From assembly GCA_963775445.1 (NCBI GenBank), contig CAVZIT010000004.1, positions 2,066,861-2,130,860 on the forward strand: DNA of 64,000 nt. Reading direction: 5' to 3'. Origin of the DNA: Dokdonella_A sp963775445. Lineage in GTDB: Bacteria > Pseudomonadota > Gammaproteobacteria > Xanthomonadales > Rhodanobacteraceae. Both the position numbers and the translations under genes were made by a program. The notes beneath the pieces were generated by a model that saw nothing but the letters and a program-made list of their open reading frames with translations, ran no database searches and was not told the DNA's origin. Of the stretch, positions 34,795 to 43,981 are shown one piece after another (position 1 is the stretch's first letter; every line of letters starts with the position of its first letter).

Positions 34795-35686
34795 ATGCGA
34801 AAGATCGCACTCCCGACCTGGATTGCCGTGGTGACGGCGATCGCATCCGCCGCGGTCGCCGCCCAGCCGATCGCAAGCACGCGAGCGGCCCAGCCCTCGC
34901 GCCGCGAAGTGGTCGAGGCCACGGGGCGATCCATTGGCGATTCGTCGGATCCGATTACCGGCGGAGCCTTGGCCGCGTTCTACGGCGAAGTCCCCGACGG
35001 CGCCGGCTACGATTACATCGTCGTGGACGCCGATGGCGGTCGCGTGATCGCAACCTTGAGCCAGGTGTTCAGCACAGGCACTTTCGCGAACAACGACTCC
35101 AGCCACGAATACGCGATTGAATCCTCGACCGGGACGCTGTACACGATCGAGACAGCAAACGGCACAACGACGGTCATCGGCAGCACCGGCGATCTCGAGC
35201 GGCGCGCAGGTAAGCATGCGCTGGGATCCCGCAAACGGCAGCACTCTTGCGGTGAAACCCCTTGCCGGTTGCGCCGACAGTGCCCTTTACACGATCGATC
35301 TCGCCACGGGCGCGGCGACGCTGATCAGTCCACTCATCGGCACTTGCGTGCAGTCGATGGCAATCGATTCGGCCGGCGCTGTCTTTCTGCTCGATCGCGC
35401 GACCAGCGCGCTTGAGCGCATCGACAGCGATACCGGCGCGATCGAAACCATCGGATCCGTCGGCTTCGATGTCGACGATACGAGCAGCATGGACTTCGAT
35501 AGTGCCAGCGGCATTCTGTATCTGATCAGCGCTCCGAACGGCGTCAACAGTTTGTACATTGTCGATACGACTTTGGGCGGCGCGACACTCATCGCGCCGT
35601 TGGGGTGGGGTATTCCCCTCACCGCGTTCGCGGCCACCACCACGCCGATCGACACCATCTTTGCCGACGGGTTCGATGCGCCGTAG
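34795..35686 (+). pseudogene. Frameshifted secreted protein with IFADGF C-terminal motif
   Basis: The gene starts at ATG 34795 after an AGAGGGA ribosome site. A signal peptide (ALPTWIAVVTAIASAAVAAQ) is followed by beta-strand-rich repeats on 'time-course' style propeller sequence (YTIETANGTTTVIGSTGD). Around 35198-35206 the frame must shift by one base for coding to continue as GAQVSMRWDPANGS and onward to SLYIVDTTLGG. The end is DTIFADGFDAP, like the neighbouring repeat protein. One extra base, for example in the GATCTCGAG stretch, would explain it. It is either a pseudogene or a sequence error. Function unknown, probably surface-exposed. Confidence 0.75.
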
Positions 35687-35788
35687 CGTGCTACCGCGCG
35701 ATTGCATCGTATGAAGGTCCATTCGCGTGAGTTGTCGCGCGCACAGCCGGCATCGAAGCCTCGGCGCAACGCAAAGAAGGAGGGGATT

Positions 35789-38055
35789 ATGCGCAAGCAT
35801 GCGAACGCAACCTTGCACACAACGGTATTTTCGCTCGCACTTCTGTGCGGCTTGGCGACGAGCGCGCCGGCGTGGGCTCAGACAGCACTGATGCAACCGG
35901 CTTTCCCGCTGACGGTTGACGGATCCATCGACGCCGAAGCGCGCGCCCCGGACGGAAGCGTCGTGATAGGTGGCCTTTTCACGACAGTTGACGGAGTCGC
36001 GAGAAACGGCATCGCCAGAATCACTGCGGATGGCCACCTCGATGCAGGCTGGAACCCCGACGCGGAGGTCTCTAATTCCCCTACCGCCGTCGTGTATGCG
36101 GTCGCGGTTGACGCCAGCGGGGCGGTCTATGTGGGCGGCGCGTTCGACCATATCGGTGGCGCGGCACGGCAAAACATCGCCAAGTGTCGGGCTCCGGAGG
36201 TGGCACCGCCGACCCGGACTGGAACCCCGGCGCAAACTTCACCGTGTACGCGCTAGCCGTCGATGATGAGGGCTCGGTGTATGTCGGCGGAGGCTTTTCC
36301 ACGCTCGACGGGCAGCCCCGTCAATACCTGGGCAAGTTGTCGGCAAGCGGTAACGGAGCCGTGGATCCGATGTGGGATCCTGGCGCAGACAATTTGGTGC
36401 GTATTCTTGTCGCGGACGGGAACGACGCGATCTACGCCGCTGGCGATTTCCTGATCATCGGCGGCGAATCCCGCCACTTGATGAGCAAACTTTCTGCAAG
36501 CGGCACGGGCGCCGTGGACCCGGACTGGAATCCAATCCCCGACGATCTTCCGACCTCGATGGTGCTCGGCAGCAACAATTCGATCTATGTCGCCGGCAGA
36601 TTTCAGAACATCGGTGGCCAGGCAAGGCGAACCATCGCAAAGCTGTCGCGCTCAGGGACCGGCGCAGCAGATCCGGTATGGAACCCGGCCCCGACTGGCG
36701 GAGTGAACGCGCTGGCGACCGCCAATTCCGGCGCCGTGTATGCGGGAGGCGGGTTCACCTCGATTGGGGGCCAGACGCGAAGTGACATCGCGAAACTCTC
36801 GGATGCGGGTGCGGGCGATGCCGATCCCGCTTGGGATGCCGGCCCGGTCGAAGGCCACTATTACGTGGTCAACGCAATGGCGATGCTGGGCGACGATGAC
36901 GATCTTGCGGTCGGTGGCTCGATCACCTCGATCGATGGCCAACCACGGCGCGGACTCGCGGTTCTCTCCAACACCGGAGACAACCTGCCCGCAGTCGATA
37001 CGGTGCAGCCTGGTTTCGTGTATGCGCTCGCCGCGCAGCCGAACGGCGGGATGATCGTCGGCGGCTATTTTGACAATGCGGGGGCGCAGATACGTCACAG
37101 CCTGCTTCGTCTGCAAGTCGATGGTTCGCTGGACCCGAATTGGAATCCCGATGCCGAGAACGGAGTTCTGGCGCTCGCAACGATCGGCAACGAGACAGTC
37201 TTTGCGGGAGGCGGGTTTTCGTACGTAGGCGGTCTCCCCCGCGCATCCATCGCCAAGCTATCCGGTAGTGGAACAGGCGCGGTCGATCCGGATTGGGACC
37301 CGGGCGCCGACAACGTGGTCATGACTCTCGCGGTCGATGGAGATGGTGCGGTCTACGCCGGTGGCAGCTTTGGCGAGATCGCCAGCCAACCCAGGCAGTA
37401 CCTCGCCAAGCTGTCCGTCAATGGCAGCGGAGCTGTCGACCCGACCTGGAATCCGAATCCCGATGGCAACCCGTTCGCATTGGCTGTCGGCAACGACGGT
37501 TCAATCTACGTCGCAGGCCTGTTCCAGAACATCGGTGGCTTGCCCCGCAACAACCTCGCCAAGCTTTCCGGCTCGGGATCCGGCTCGGCAGATCCGAACT
37601 GGGACCCGGATCCGGATTCAGGGGTTCTTGCCTTGGCCGTCGATACCGATGGCTCGGTTTTTGCGGGAGGCAACTTCTTCAACATCGGCGGCCAACAGAG
37701 GCAAGGCATTGCCAAGCTTGCGGGAGACGGGAACGGCGCGGCCGATCCTCTCTGGAATCCGCTCGTCGGCTGCTTGGGCGGCAATTCGCTGGTGCTCGAT
37801 GGCAACGGTGCGCTGTTCGCATCGATCTGCTCGGGCGCGCGCAAGCTCTCAACCAGTGGAACCGGCATCGACCCGGAGTTCGCCAGATGGAATCCGCAAA
37901 CCAACGGCAGCTATATGGCGATCGCCCAGAATGCGACAGGCAATATCTACCTCGGTGGACTGTTCACGACCGTGGGCAATCTGCCGCGAGGCAGCGTCGC
38001 CGCAGTTCCGCCAACCGCACCGCCCGAGGAAATCTTCGCCGACGGTTTCGAATAG
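35789..38055 (+). pseudogene. Frameshifted delta-60-type repeat protein, secreted
   Basis: The ATG at 35789 follows a strong AAGGAGGGG ribosome site and a signal peptide (SLALLCGLATSAPAWAQ). About ten repeats of roughly 50-60 residues follow the pattern ALAVDxxGxVYVGGxFxxIGGQxRxxIAKLSxxG and then DPxWNP. This resembles the delta-60 / Y-G-G-x-F propeller repeats. At about 36184 the frame breaks: IAK should continue as LSGSG but one base, probably a C, is missing. The rest, from 36184 to 38055, is intact and ends EEIFADGFE. It is either a decayed gene or a sequencing error. Confidence 0.8.
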
Positions 38056-38119
38056 CCGTCTGAGCAACTTGCGCTGCAAGCGGTCGCGCTATCATCAGGT
38101 TCCAGCAAAGGAACCTTGC

Positions 38120-40174
38120 ATGAAAATTTGCCTCTCGATTCTTGTCGCGATCGTTGCGTGCGTCCCTTCTGCGGCGGTACGCGCAGCCGACAAGACGGCC
38201 TTCCAGTTGACCGATTTGCGCAAGCTGGTCAGCTTGAGCGATCCGCAGATTTCACCCGATGGCAAACGCATCGCCGTCATCGTGTCGACACCGGACTGGA
38301 AGTCGGACAAGAGCAAACAAGAAATCGATTTCGTCGATGTTGCGAGCGGTGCGCGGCGCGCCGCGACCTGGCATCGTTCCGAAATCGGTTCGCTGCGCTG
38401 GTCGCACGACGGCTCCCGCCTTGCATTCATCGCCAAGGACGCGATGCCGGACCCGACGCCTGGTTCCGATACCGATTCGGCTTCCGGGTCCGACTCAAAG
38501 GACGACGCAAGCGACGAAAAGCACCAGCGGCAGATTTTCATCATGCCGATGGACGGTGGCGACCCGCTGCGCATCACCAACGCGAAACGCGGGGTCGACG
38601 CATTCTCATGGAGTCCGGACGACACCCGGATCGCATACGTCACCGAAGACGAACCGGCCAACGCGAAGGCGATCAAGCATCACGACGACGCGTTCAAGGT
38701 CACCGACAATCACTTTCTGACACGCAAGGCGCTGACGCCCTGGCATCTTTGGATCGTGGCGAGCGCAGGCGGAAAATCCACGCGGCTGACCAAAGGCGAC
38801 TTCAGCCTCGAGACCGACCAGCAGGATTCCGCGCCGGATCCGGCATGGAGCCGCGATGGCCACAGCATCGCCTTCGTGCGATTCCCGAATCCGTATTGGG
38901 GACCATCGTTCCAGTCGGTCGTCGATGTGGTCGATATCGCTGGTGGCGAACCGCGCGCGTTGGTAACGACGCACGGCGCGATCGATTTCGACTTCGCGCC
39001 GGACAGCGATACGTTTGCGTACCTTCGCCCGCGCGGCGGCGACGAGAACAACGGCAATGCCGTCTACGTCGGCAACGCCGGGAAAACGCGCGATGCAACC
39101 GCTGCGCTCGCACGCAATTTCAACAGCTATGCATGGCTGCCGCAGGGCAACGCGCTGGTACTTGCCGGCGCGCTGGGCACGCACGCCGCGCTGTGGGAGC
39201 AGCCGCTCACGGGAGCGGCGCACAGTCTCGATCTTGGCGACGTCGAGGCAAGTGCAGCGCTGAGCGTGTCGCACAACGGCGCCATCGCTTTCGTCGGCAG
39301 CACCGCGATGCACCCGACCGAACTCTATGTCATGGAGTCGGTCAACGCCAAGCCGCGGCGCCTGACCAACGTCAACGCGTTCGTCGACGACCTTGCGCTC
39401 GGCCGAACGCAATCGCTCGACTGGAATGGACCCAACGGCTTCCACGAGGATGGCGCGCTGACCTTGCCGGTGGGATACACCGAGGGCAGAAAGTATCCGC
39501 TGGTGCTGGTCATCCATGGTGGCCCGGAAAGTTCGAGCGGCGTCGGCTTCTCGCCGTTGCCGCAGATCCTCGCCGGCGCCGGCTTCGTCGTGTTCCAGCC
39601 GAATTACCGCGGCAGCACCAATCTCGGCGATACCTACCAGCACGCGATCTATCGCGACACCGGCAAGGGGCCCGGCGAGGATGTCATGGCCGGCCTCGCC
39701 GCCGTCGAGAAACTCGGCAACGTCGATACCGATCGCATTGGCGTCACGGGCTGGTCCTACGGCGGCTACATGACCACCTGGCTGACAGGTCACTACAAGG
39801 TCTGGAAAGCCGCCGTCTCGGGCGCCGCGCTGACCGACTGGGTGATGGATTACACGGTTGCCTACTACCAGACCGGCGACACCTATTTCTTCGGCGGCTC
39901 GCCGTGGTCCGCGAAATACGCGCGTATCTGGCGCGAGCAGTCACCCATCGAGAGCGCAGCCAAGGTCACCGCGCCGACCCTGATCATGGGCGACGTCGGC
40001 GATCCCAACGTGCCGCTGATCAACAGCTACGAGTGGTTCCACGCCTTGCGCGACAACGGCGTCACCGTCGAGTTCTACGCCTATCCGGTCGACACCCATT
40101 TTCCGCACGACATCGTGCGCAGTACCGATGTGTATCGGCGCTGGGTCGCATGGATGGAGCGCTATCTGAAATAG
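38120..40174 (+). CDS. Exported S9-family prolyl-oligopeptidase-like peptidase
   Basis: This 684-residue protein has a signal peptide (LSILVAIVACVPSAAVRA). A seven-bladed propeller follows, with WD40-like beta repeats such as QISPDGKRIAVI and FSWSPDDTRIAYV, and then a C-terminal alpha/beta-hydrolase domain from about residue 440. The triad is visible: Ser in GWSYGGYM, Asp in GDVGDPNVP and His in DTHFPHD. An acidic, Ser/Asp-rich insertion (about residues 112-135) lies within the propeller. ATG 38120 has AAAGGA upstream. It is likely a periplasmic dipeptidyl or acylaminoacyl peptidase. Confidence 0.93.
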   Translation: MKICLSILVAIVACVPSAAVRAADKTAFQLTDLRKLVSLSDPQISPDGKRIAVIVSTPDWKSDKSKQEIDFVDVASGARRAATWHRSEIGSLRWSHDGSRLAFIAKDAMPDPTPGSDTDSASGSDSKDDASDEKHQRQIFIMPMDGGDPLRITNAKRGVDAFSWSPDDTRIAYVTEDEPANAKAIKHHDDAFKVTDNHFLTRKALTPWHLWIVASAGGKSTRLTKGDFSLETDQQDSAPDPAWSRDGHSIAFVRFPNPYWGPSFQSVVDVVDIAGGEPRALVTTHGAIDFDFAPDSDTFAYLRPRGGDENNGNAVYVGNAGKTRDATAALARNFNSYAWLPQGNALVLAGALGTHAALWEQPLTGAAHSLDLGDVEASAALSVSHNGAIAFVGSTAMHPTELYVMESVNAKPRRLTNVNAFVDDLALGRTQSLDWNGPNGFHEDGALTLPVGYTEGRKYPLVLVIHGGPESSSGVGFSPLPQILAGAGFVVFQPNYRGSTNLGDTYQHAIYRDTGKGPGEDVMAGLAAVEKLGNVDTDRIGVTGWSYGGYMTTWLTGHYKVWKAAVSGAALTDWVMDYTVAYYQTGDTYFFGGSPWSAKYARIWREQSPIESAAKVTAPTLIMGDVGDPNVPLINSYEWFHALRDNGVTVEFYAYPVDTHFPHDIVRSTDVYRRWVAWMERYLK

Positions 40175-40227
40175 GCGCTGTCGCATTTGATTCCTCGCCG
40201 GCGGATACGCGATTCGCAACCGGCTGC

Positions 40228-41760
40228 CTATCGGCGCATCGCGCGGATGTTGGCCGCCGCGCGCTCGTACTCGCGCGCCTTCGCTTCACGATCGGTCGCG
40301 CGATAGAGTCGCGCGAGCCCCTCGAGATCATCGGCCACATTGGAGTGATCCGGGCCGAACGCCTTCTGGTCGATGGCAAGCGCACGCTCGTACAAGGGTT
40401 CGGCCAGCGCATGGTCGCCGCGCTTGCGGTAGAAACACGCAAGGTTGTAGGCGCAAAGACCAACGGTCGGATGATCGGGTCCGTGCGCGTTGTCCCAGAT
40501 CGCCAATGCACGCAGGTACAGGCGCTCGGCCTGCGCATGCTCGCCGCGCGTCCAATGCAGGCCGGCAAGGTTGTTCAACGTCGTACCGACCGCAGGATGA
40601 TCGGGGCCGAGCGCTACATTCTTGATCGCCAGCGCACGCTCGTACAGCGGCACCGCCCGCGCGAGGTCGCCCGAATCCTGATACGTCATCGCGAGATTGT
40701 TCAAAACCTGCGCTACGAGATCGTGCTCGGCGCCGAGCGCCTTCTCGCGGATTGCAAGCACACGTCGAAAAAGCGGCTCGGCCTCGTCCCGGCGACCCTG
40801 TGTGCGAAGGGCCTCCGCGAGATTGTTGAGGCTGGTCGCCACGGCCGGATGATCGGGCCCGAACGCTTTCTCGTGGATGGCCAGAACGCGTTCGTTCAGG
40901 CGTTGCGCCAGCTGATGCCGGCCTTGCTCCTGGTAGATCTGCGTCAGGTTATTCAAGCTGGTGGCCAGACCCGGATCGTCCGATTCGAGCGCCCTTTCCC
41001 GGATCGCGAAAGCGCGCTCCAGCAGTGGCTGGGCCCGCACGTAGTTGCCCCGTTCACGGCACAGGTCGCCCAGGCTTTCAAGGCTCTGGGCGATCTCGCA
41101 GTGATCGGGCCCAAGACGTGCCTCGCGAATCTTCAACGAGCGCTCGTACAAGGCCTCGGCCTCGTCGTATCGCGACTGGCCCCGGCGAAGAAGAGCGAGA
41201 TTGTTGAGCGCGGTTGCGACCGCCGTGTCGTTCGGGCCGGATACGACTTCCCAGATCGCCAGCGCGCGCCGGGTCATGGATTCGGCCTCGTCCTTTTTGC
41301 CCAGCCCGCTCAGGACCAGAGCCAGGTTGTTGAGGCTCTGGGCGACATGGTAGTGGTCGGGGCCGAGCCGCGATTCACGGATCGCGAGCGCGCGCCTGCC
41401 AAGCGGTTCGGCCTTCGCAAGCAAGTGCTGTTTCCTAAGACTCATCGCCAGCGTGTTCAGGCAACGCGCGGCCGCAAGCGAGTCCTTTCCTTCGCTGCCC
41501 TCGGCCGCCGCCAATGCTTCCCCGGCCAGTATTTCAGCGCGCTGATAGTCGCCCCGTCCCATCAGCGACGATGCCTCCCGCTGGCGGCGTTCCCACTCCG
41601 CGATCTTGTCCGCGGCAGGTGCGGGCGAGGCCGCCGCGGGCGTTGGTGAACTCGCCGCTTTGGCCTTCACGGACATTGCCGCGGATTTCGCACGACGCGT
41701 GCGCACCCAGTAGACGAACCACAGGTAGAGCGCCAGAGCGATACATTGCGGCGCCATCAT
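40228..41760 (-). CDS. TPR protein with kinesin-light-chain-type repeats
   Basis: The 510-residue protein has an N-terminal hydrophobic helix (IALALYLWFVYWV), a Lys/Ala/Pro-rich linker and then about ten 42-residue tetratricopeptide repeats of the kinesin-light-chain type (GPDHxxVAxSLNNLAxxxxxxGxxxEAExLxxRALAI). It is probably membrane-anchored with a cytoplasmic protein-binding superhelix. A GGAGAC ribosome site precedes ATG 41760. ATG 41757 is an alternative. The frame is open further upstream but without recognisable content. The partner is unknown. Confidence 0.85.
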   Translation of the reverse strand: MMAPQCIALALYLWFVYWVRTRRAKSAAMSVKAKAASSPTPAAASPAPAADKIAEWERRQREASSLMGRGDYQRAEILAGEALAAAEGSEGKDSLAAARCLNTLAMSLRKQHLLAKAEPLGRRALAIRESRLGPDHYHVAQSLNNLALVLSGLGKKDEAESMTRRALAIWEVVSGPNDTAVATALNNLALLRRGQSRYDEAEALYERSLKIREARLGPDHCEIAQSLESLGDLCRERGNYVRAQPLLERAFAIRERALESDDPGLATSLNNLTQIYQEQGRHQLAQRLNERVLAIHEKAFGPDHPAVATSLNNLAEALRTQGRRDEAEPLFRRVLAIREKALGAEHDLVAQVLNNLAMTYQDSGDLARAVPLYERALAIKNVALGPDHPAVGTTLNNLAGLHWTRGEHAQAERLYLRALAIWDNAHGPDHPTVGLCAYNLACFYRKRGDHALAEPLYERALAIDQKAFGPDHSNVADDLEGLARLYRATDREAKAREYERAAANIRAMRR

Positions 41761-42285
41761 GGCGTCACACCGTCTCCAACCGGACGGCTCCGACAGAGCA
41801 GCCGCGCGCCCGATACCGGCGAGCGATGCCTCGCCGCATGCCGGTCCCCGATCCCCGCCATCGACCAATCCACCCGCCCGTTTCCCGGCCCCATCCCGAC
41901 CATCTCCGCCCTGATGTATCGGCGCATGGTCCTGGCGGGCTGTCTCATATCGCGCGACACGGATCGCGCGAGACCTGACCCACCCCGCGTTGCACCGAGT
42001 GAAACACGATGGCAAACGAGTCGGTCCCCGGAACGAGCAAGCCGATAACTCTTCTGACCCTGCGTGGTCGATTGAACGTGTGGCTTCGTCCTGGTGGGTA
42101 AGCAGGGCTTTCGAGCGGCGCGAGCCGCGAGCCTGCGAACGCCCGCGCGCATGCAGGCGCGCGGGCCGGAATCCTGGCCCGAGCACGTGCTGCTCACCCC
42201 AAGGCCGGATACACGACTGCAACCGCATCGCTTGCCAATCCGCAATTCGCTCGGTCACTTGCAAGGGGAGTCCATACACCGACAG
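41761..42285. other. Gene-poor segment at the distal end of the cassette array
   Basis: These 525 bp separate the TPR gene from the last integron cassette. Open frames exist on both strands, but none has family-like content or a good ribosome site. The right edge touches the R'' box of the last attC (42285-42291). No partner GTTRRRY box was found to close that site, so the end of the array seems eroded or truncated. Confidence 0.5.
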
Positions 42286-42627
42286 TTAGATTTCATCAGT
42301 AATTTCCAAGCTAACTCGGGGAAACTCCCGATCCTCCGGAGCCCAAAAGCTACTGACCTTGCCCGTAACGTTAGCTCCTGAGTCCATATGCCTTGCCAAG
42401 CTTTGCGCTGTGCTTGACTTTATGTAGCCGATTTGCGTAAGCGACGTGCCAAGCAGACCACCGAAGCGGGGCACCTTGAGGTATACCGCAACGGCATTTG
42501 GATCGAATTTGTTGTTCGGCTCTCGCCGCAAAACAACTCCCATGCCTTCACGACAATGGCGACGAACTATCGCAGCGCGTCCCTCGAAACCTGTTCCTGC
42601 GACTATTGCATTCTTCCTCATGCGCAC
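42286..42627 (-). CDS. Stand-alone HIRAN-domain protein (integron cassette 4)
   Basis: The 113-residue protein consists of almost nothing but a HIRAN domain: VAGTGFEGRAAIVRRH, then LRREPNNKFDPNAVAVYL, IGYIKSSTAQSLARHM and a C-terminal strand. In eukaryotic Rad5/HLTF, HIRAN binds DNA 3' ends. Bacterial stand-alone forms are uncharacterised. The start lies 10 nt after a GTTAGAT core site, and its TAA stop lies inside the complementary box ATCTAAC (42285-42291), as expected for a gene cassette. A DNA-binding role is inferred from the domain only. Confidence 0.85.
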   Translation of the reverse strand: MRMRKNAIVAGTGFEGRAAIVRRHCREGMGVVLRREPNNKFDPNAVAVYLKVPRFGGLLGTSLTQIGYIKSSTAQSLARHMDSGANVTGKVSSFWAPEDREFPRVSLEITDEI

Positions 42628-42636
42628 GTTCCAGAA

Positions 42637-42707
42637 ATCTAACGGCGCGTTGAGCGGCCGATGGCCGACAGTTCAACAGTAAGCACGAAAGCCTTTCCCA
42701 TCGGGAG
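42637..42707 (-). other. attC site of cassette 3, distal part (interrupted by IS)
   Basis: On the minus strand the segment ends in CGCTCAACGCGCCGTTAGAT, with the core site GTTAGAT (plus-strand ATCTAAC at 42637-42643). That core matches the R'' box ATCTAAC at the end of the HIRAN cassette. Its other half lies at 43949-43977, beyond the inserted IS element. Confidence 0.75.
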
Positions 42708-42736
42708 AGTTCCTACGAAAAAGTAGACACCATCGG

Positions 42737-43546
42737 TCAGACACACTGGGCCTCGAACTCGTTCGGCGAACGATACCCCAGGGCTGAGTGTAAGCGGTGC
42801 TGGTTGTAGAAATCGATGTAGCTGCGAAGGGCTGCGCGCAGTGTCCGATCGTTGGTGAAACGCTGTCGGTGATACATGTCCGACTTCATCGATTTGTTCC
42901 ACGACTCCATGTGCGCGTTATCGGTCATGCGTCGCGGTCGGTTCACGCTCTGCACCATTCCGGCTTTGGCTAGGGCATGCTTGAACGTGCTGGCAAGAAA
43001 CTCGACGCCGCGATCACTGTGTACCAGCGTACCGGGGTCGGGTCGCCGATGGCGCACGGCCGCGTCCAGTGCGCGGCGGGTCAGGTTCGCTGTCTTCTCC
43101 GTGCCCAGCGACCAGCCCAGCAGGCGGCGTGAATAACGATCCATGACCGTTGCCAGATAGCGCCAGGTGCCGGCCACTTTCAGGTACGTCACATCGGTGA
43201 CCCACACTTGGTCGATACGCTCCACCGTTGTCGCATGGACCTGATTGCCGACACTGACGAAGAATCGGCCCAGTCCGGGCAGGCGCCGATACAGTGTCGC
43301 CGAACAGGCCCGGATGGCGTGCTCCCGCATCAACCGTTCGACCCGGCGGCGGCCGACCGACTCGCCATGCTTGCACAGCTCGGCATGCACTCGCGGACTG
43401 CCGTAGGTTTCGCGACTCGCTCGGTGTACCTGCTTCACGCGGTCGATCAATCGAGCATCGTCCTGCGCTCGTTCGCTGAGCGGGCGGTCGCGCCAAGCAT
43501 AAAACCCGCTGGCGCTGACACCGAACAGACGGCATAGGCGCCTCAC
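42737..43546 (-). CDS. IS3-family transposase OrfB (DDE integrase domain)
   Basis: The 269-residue frame holds the catalytic core: first Asp in WVTDVTYLKV, second Asp in HSDRGVEF and Glu in NAHMESWNKS. An HTH_21 segment (RASRETYGSPRVHAEL) precedes it. Its GTG start overlaps the OrfA stop. The frame is also open upstream (SERFAFIEQQQ) as far as an A7 slippery run, so the active product is probably an OrfAB fusion made by -1 frameshifting. Confidence 0.93.
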   Translation of the reverse strand: MRRLCRLFGVSASGFYAWRDRPLSERAQDDARLIDRVKQVHRASRETYGSPRVHAELCKHGESVGRRRVERLMREHAIRACSATLYRRLPGLGRFFVSVGNQVHATTVERIDQVWVTDVTYLKVAGTWRYLATVMDRYSRRLLGWSLGTEKTANLTRRALDAAVRHRRPDPGTLVHSDRGVEFLASTFKHALAKAGMVQSVNRPRRMTDNAHMESWNKSMKSDMYHRQRFTNDRTLRAALRSYIDFYNQHRLHSALGYRSPNEFEAQCV

Positions 43547-43899
43547 CGGGTAGGTTTCTTGCTGCTGCTCGATGAAGGCGAAGCGTTCGCTTTTCGAGCG
43601 GAAGTGAACGCGATCGCTTTTTTTAAAAGGTCATGCTCGACCTTCAGCTGCTCGTAGGCCTTCTTCACCCGACGCAGCTCTTTCAGCTCCGCCGAGACGG
43701 CCGGATCAACGTCCACACCCTTGCTCATGATCGTACCCTCGCGCGCCTCTTTGCGCCAACGAGACAGCATGAAGGGATGAATGTAAAGCGAGGCGGCGAC
43801 GTCCTGCACGTGGACGCCTGGAAGCTCGCTCAGGCGCACGGCCGTCGCCTTGAAATGCTCGCTGTAGCGGCTGATTGTTCGCGGACCTGGTTTGGGCAT
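43543..43899 (-). CDS. IS3-family transposase OrfA (helix-turn-helix)
   Basis: The 118-residue protein has an N-terminal HTH_8-type DNA-binding domain (YSEHFKATAVRLSE, then IHPFMLSRWRKEAREG). A leucine-zipper-like coiled coil follows (AELKELRRVKKAYEQLKVEH). The usual family role is recognition of the IS ends. The coding frame contains the A7 run used for frameshifting into orfB. Confidence 0.9.
   Translation of the reverse strand: MPKPGPRTISRYSEHFKATAVRLSELPGVHVQDVAASLYIHPFMLSRWRKEAREGTIMSKGVDVDPAVSAELKELRRVKKAYEQLKVEHDLLKKAIAFTSARKANASPSSSSSKKPTR
43618..43624 (-). promoter_or_regulatory. A7 programmed -1 frameshift site of the IS
   Basis: Seven consecutive A residues followed by G on the minus strand lie near the end of orfA (codons TTA AAA AAA GCG). 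Slipping back one base continues into SDRVHFRSKSERFAFIEQQQ, the conserved lead-in to OrfB. Confidence 0.75.
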
Positions 43900-43948
43900 G
43901 GGGCACTCCTGAAAGTTAGCTCAGGGTGTCCACTAAAGCGTAGGAACT

Positions 43949-43977
43949 ATCGCGTCGGCTTGAATGAATTGTTAGCG
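43949..43977 (-). other. attC site of cassette 3, proximal part (interrupted by IS)
   Basis: On the minus strand the segment reads CGCTAACAATTCATTCAAGC, then CGACGCGATAG, and runs straight into the IS. R'' is CGCTAAC. It matches the core GTTAGCG at the head of the same cassette (44765-44771). The AACAATTCATTCAAGCCGACGC stretch is nearly identical to classic attC sites such as that of aadA1. Confidence 0.8.
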
Positions 43978-43981
43978 CGCA

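Larger units (their letters stand above)
42708..43948 (-). mobile_element. IS3-family insertion sequence inside an attC site
   Basis: The element is about 1.24 kb and encodes OrfA and OrfB on the minus strand. Its ends share an inverted repeat: AGTTCCTACG at 42708-42717 and CGTAGGAACT at 43939-43948. A weaker inner match AGTRGACACC lies four bases further in. No clear target duplication was found, so the exact ends may be off by a few bases. It splits the attC of cassette 3. Confidence 0.85.

Noticed and set aside
36184..38055. Possible CRISPR or DNA repeat array
   Set aside because: The periodicity is at the protein level (propeller repeats) with diverged DNA and no uniform spacers.
38116..41649. 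1177-codon plus-strand open frame
   Set aside because: It is the out-of-frame shadow of the S9 peptidase followed by the antisense of the TPR gene; the real peptidase frame starts at 38120.
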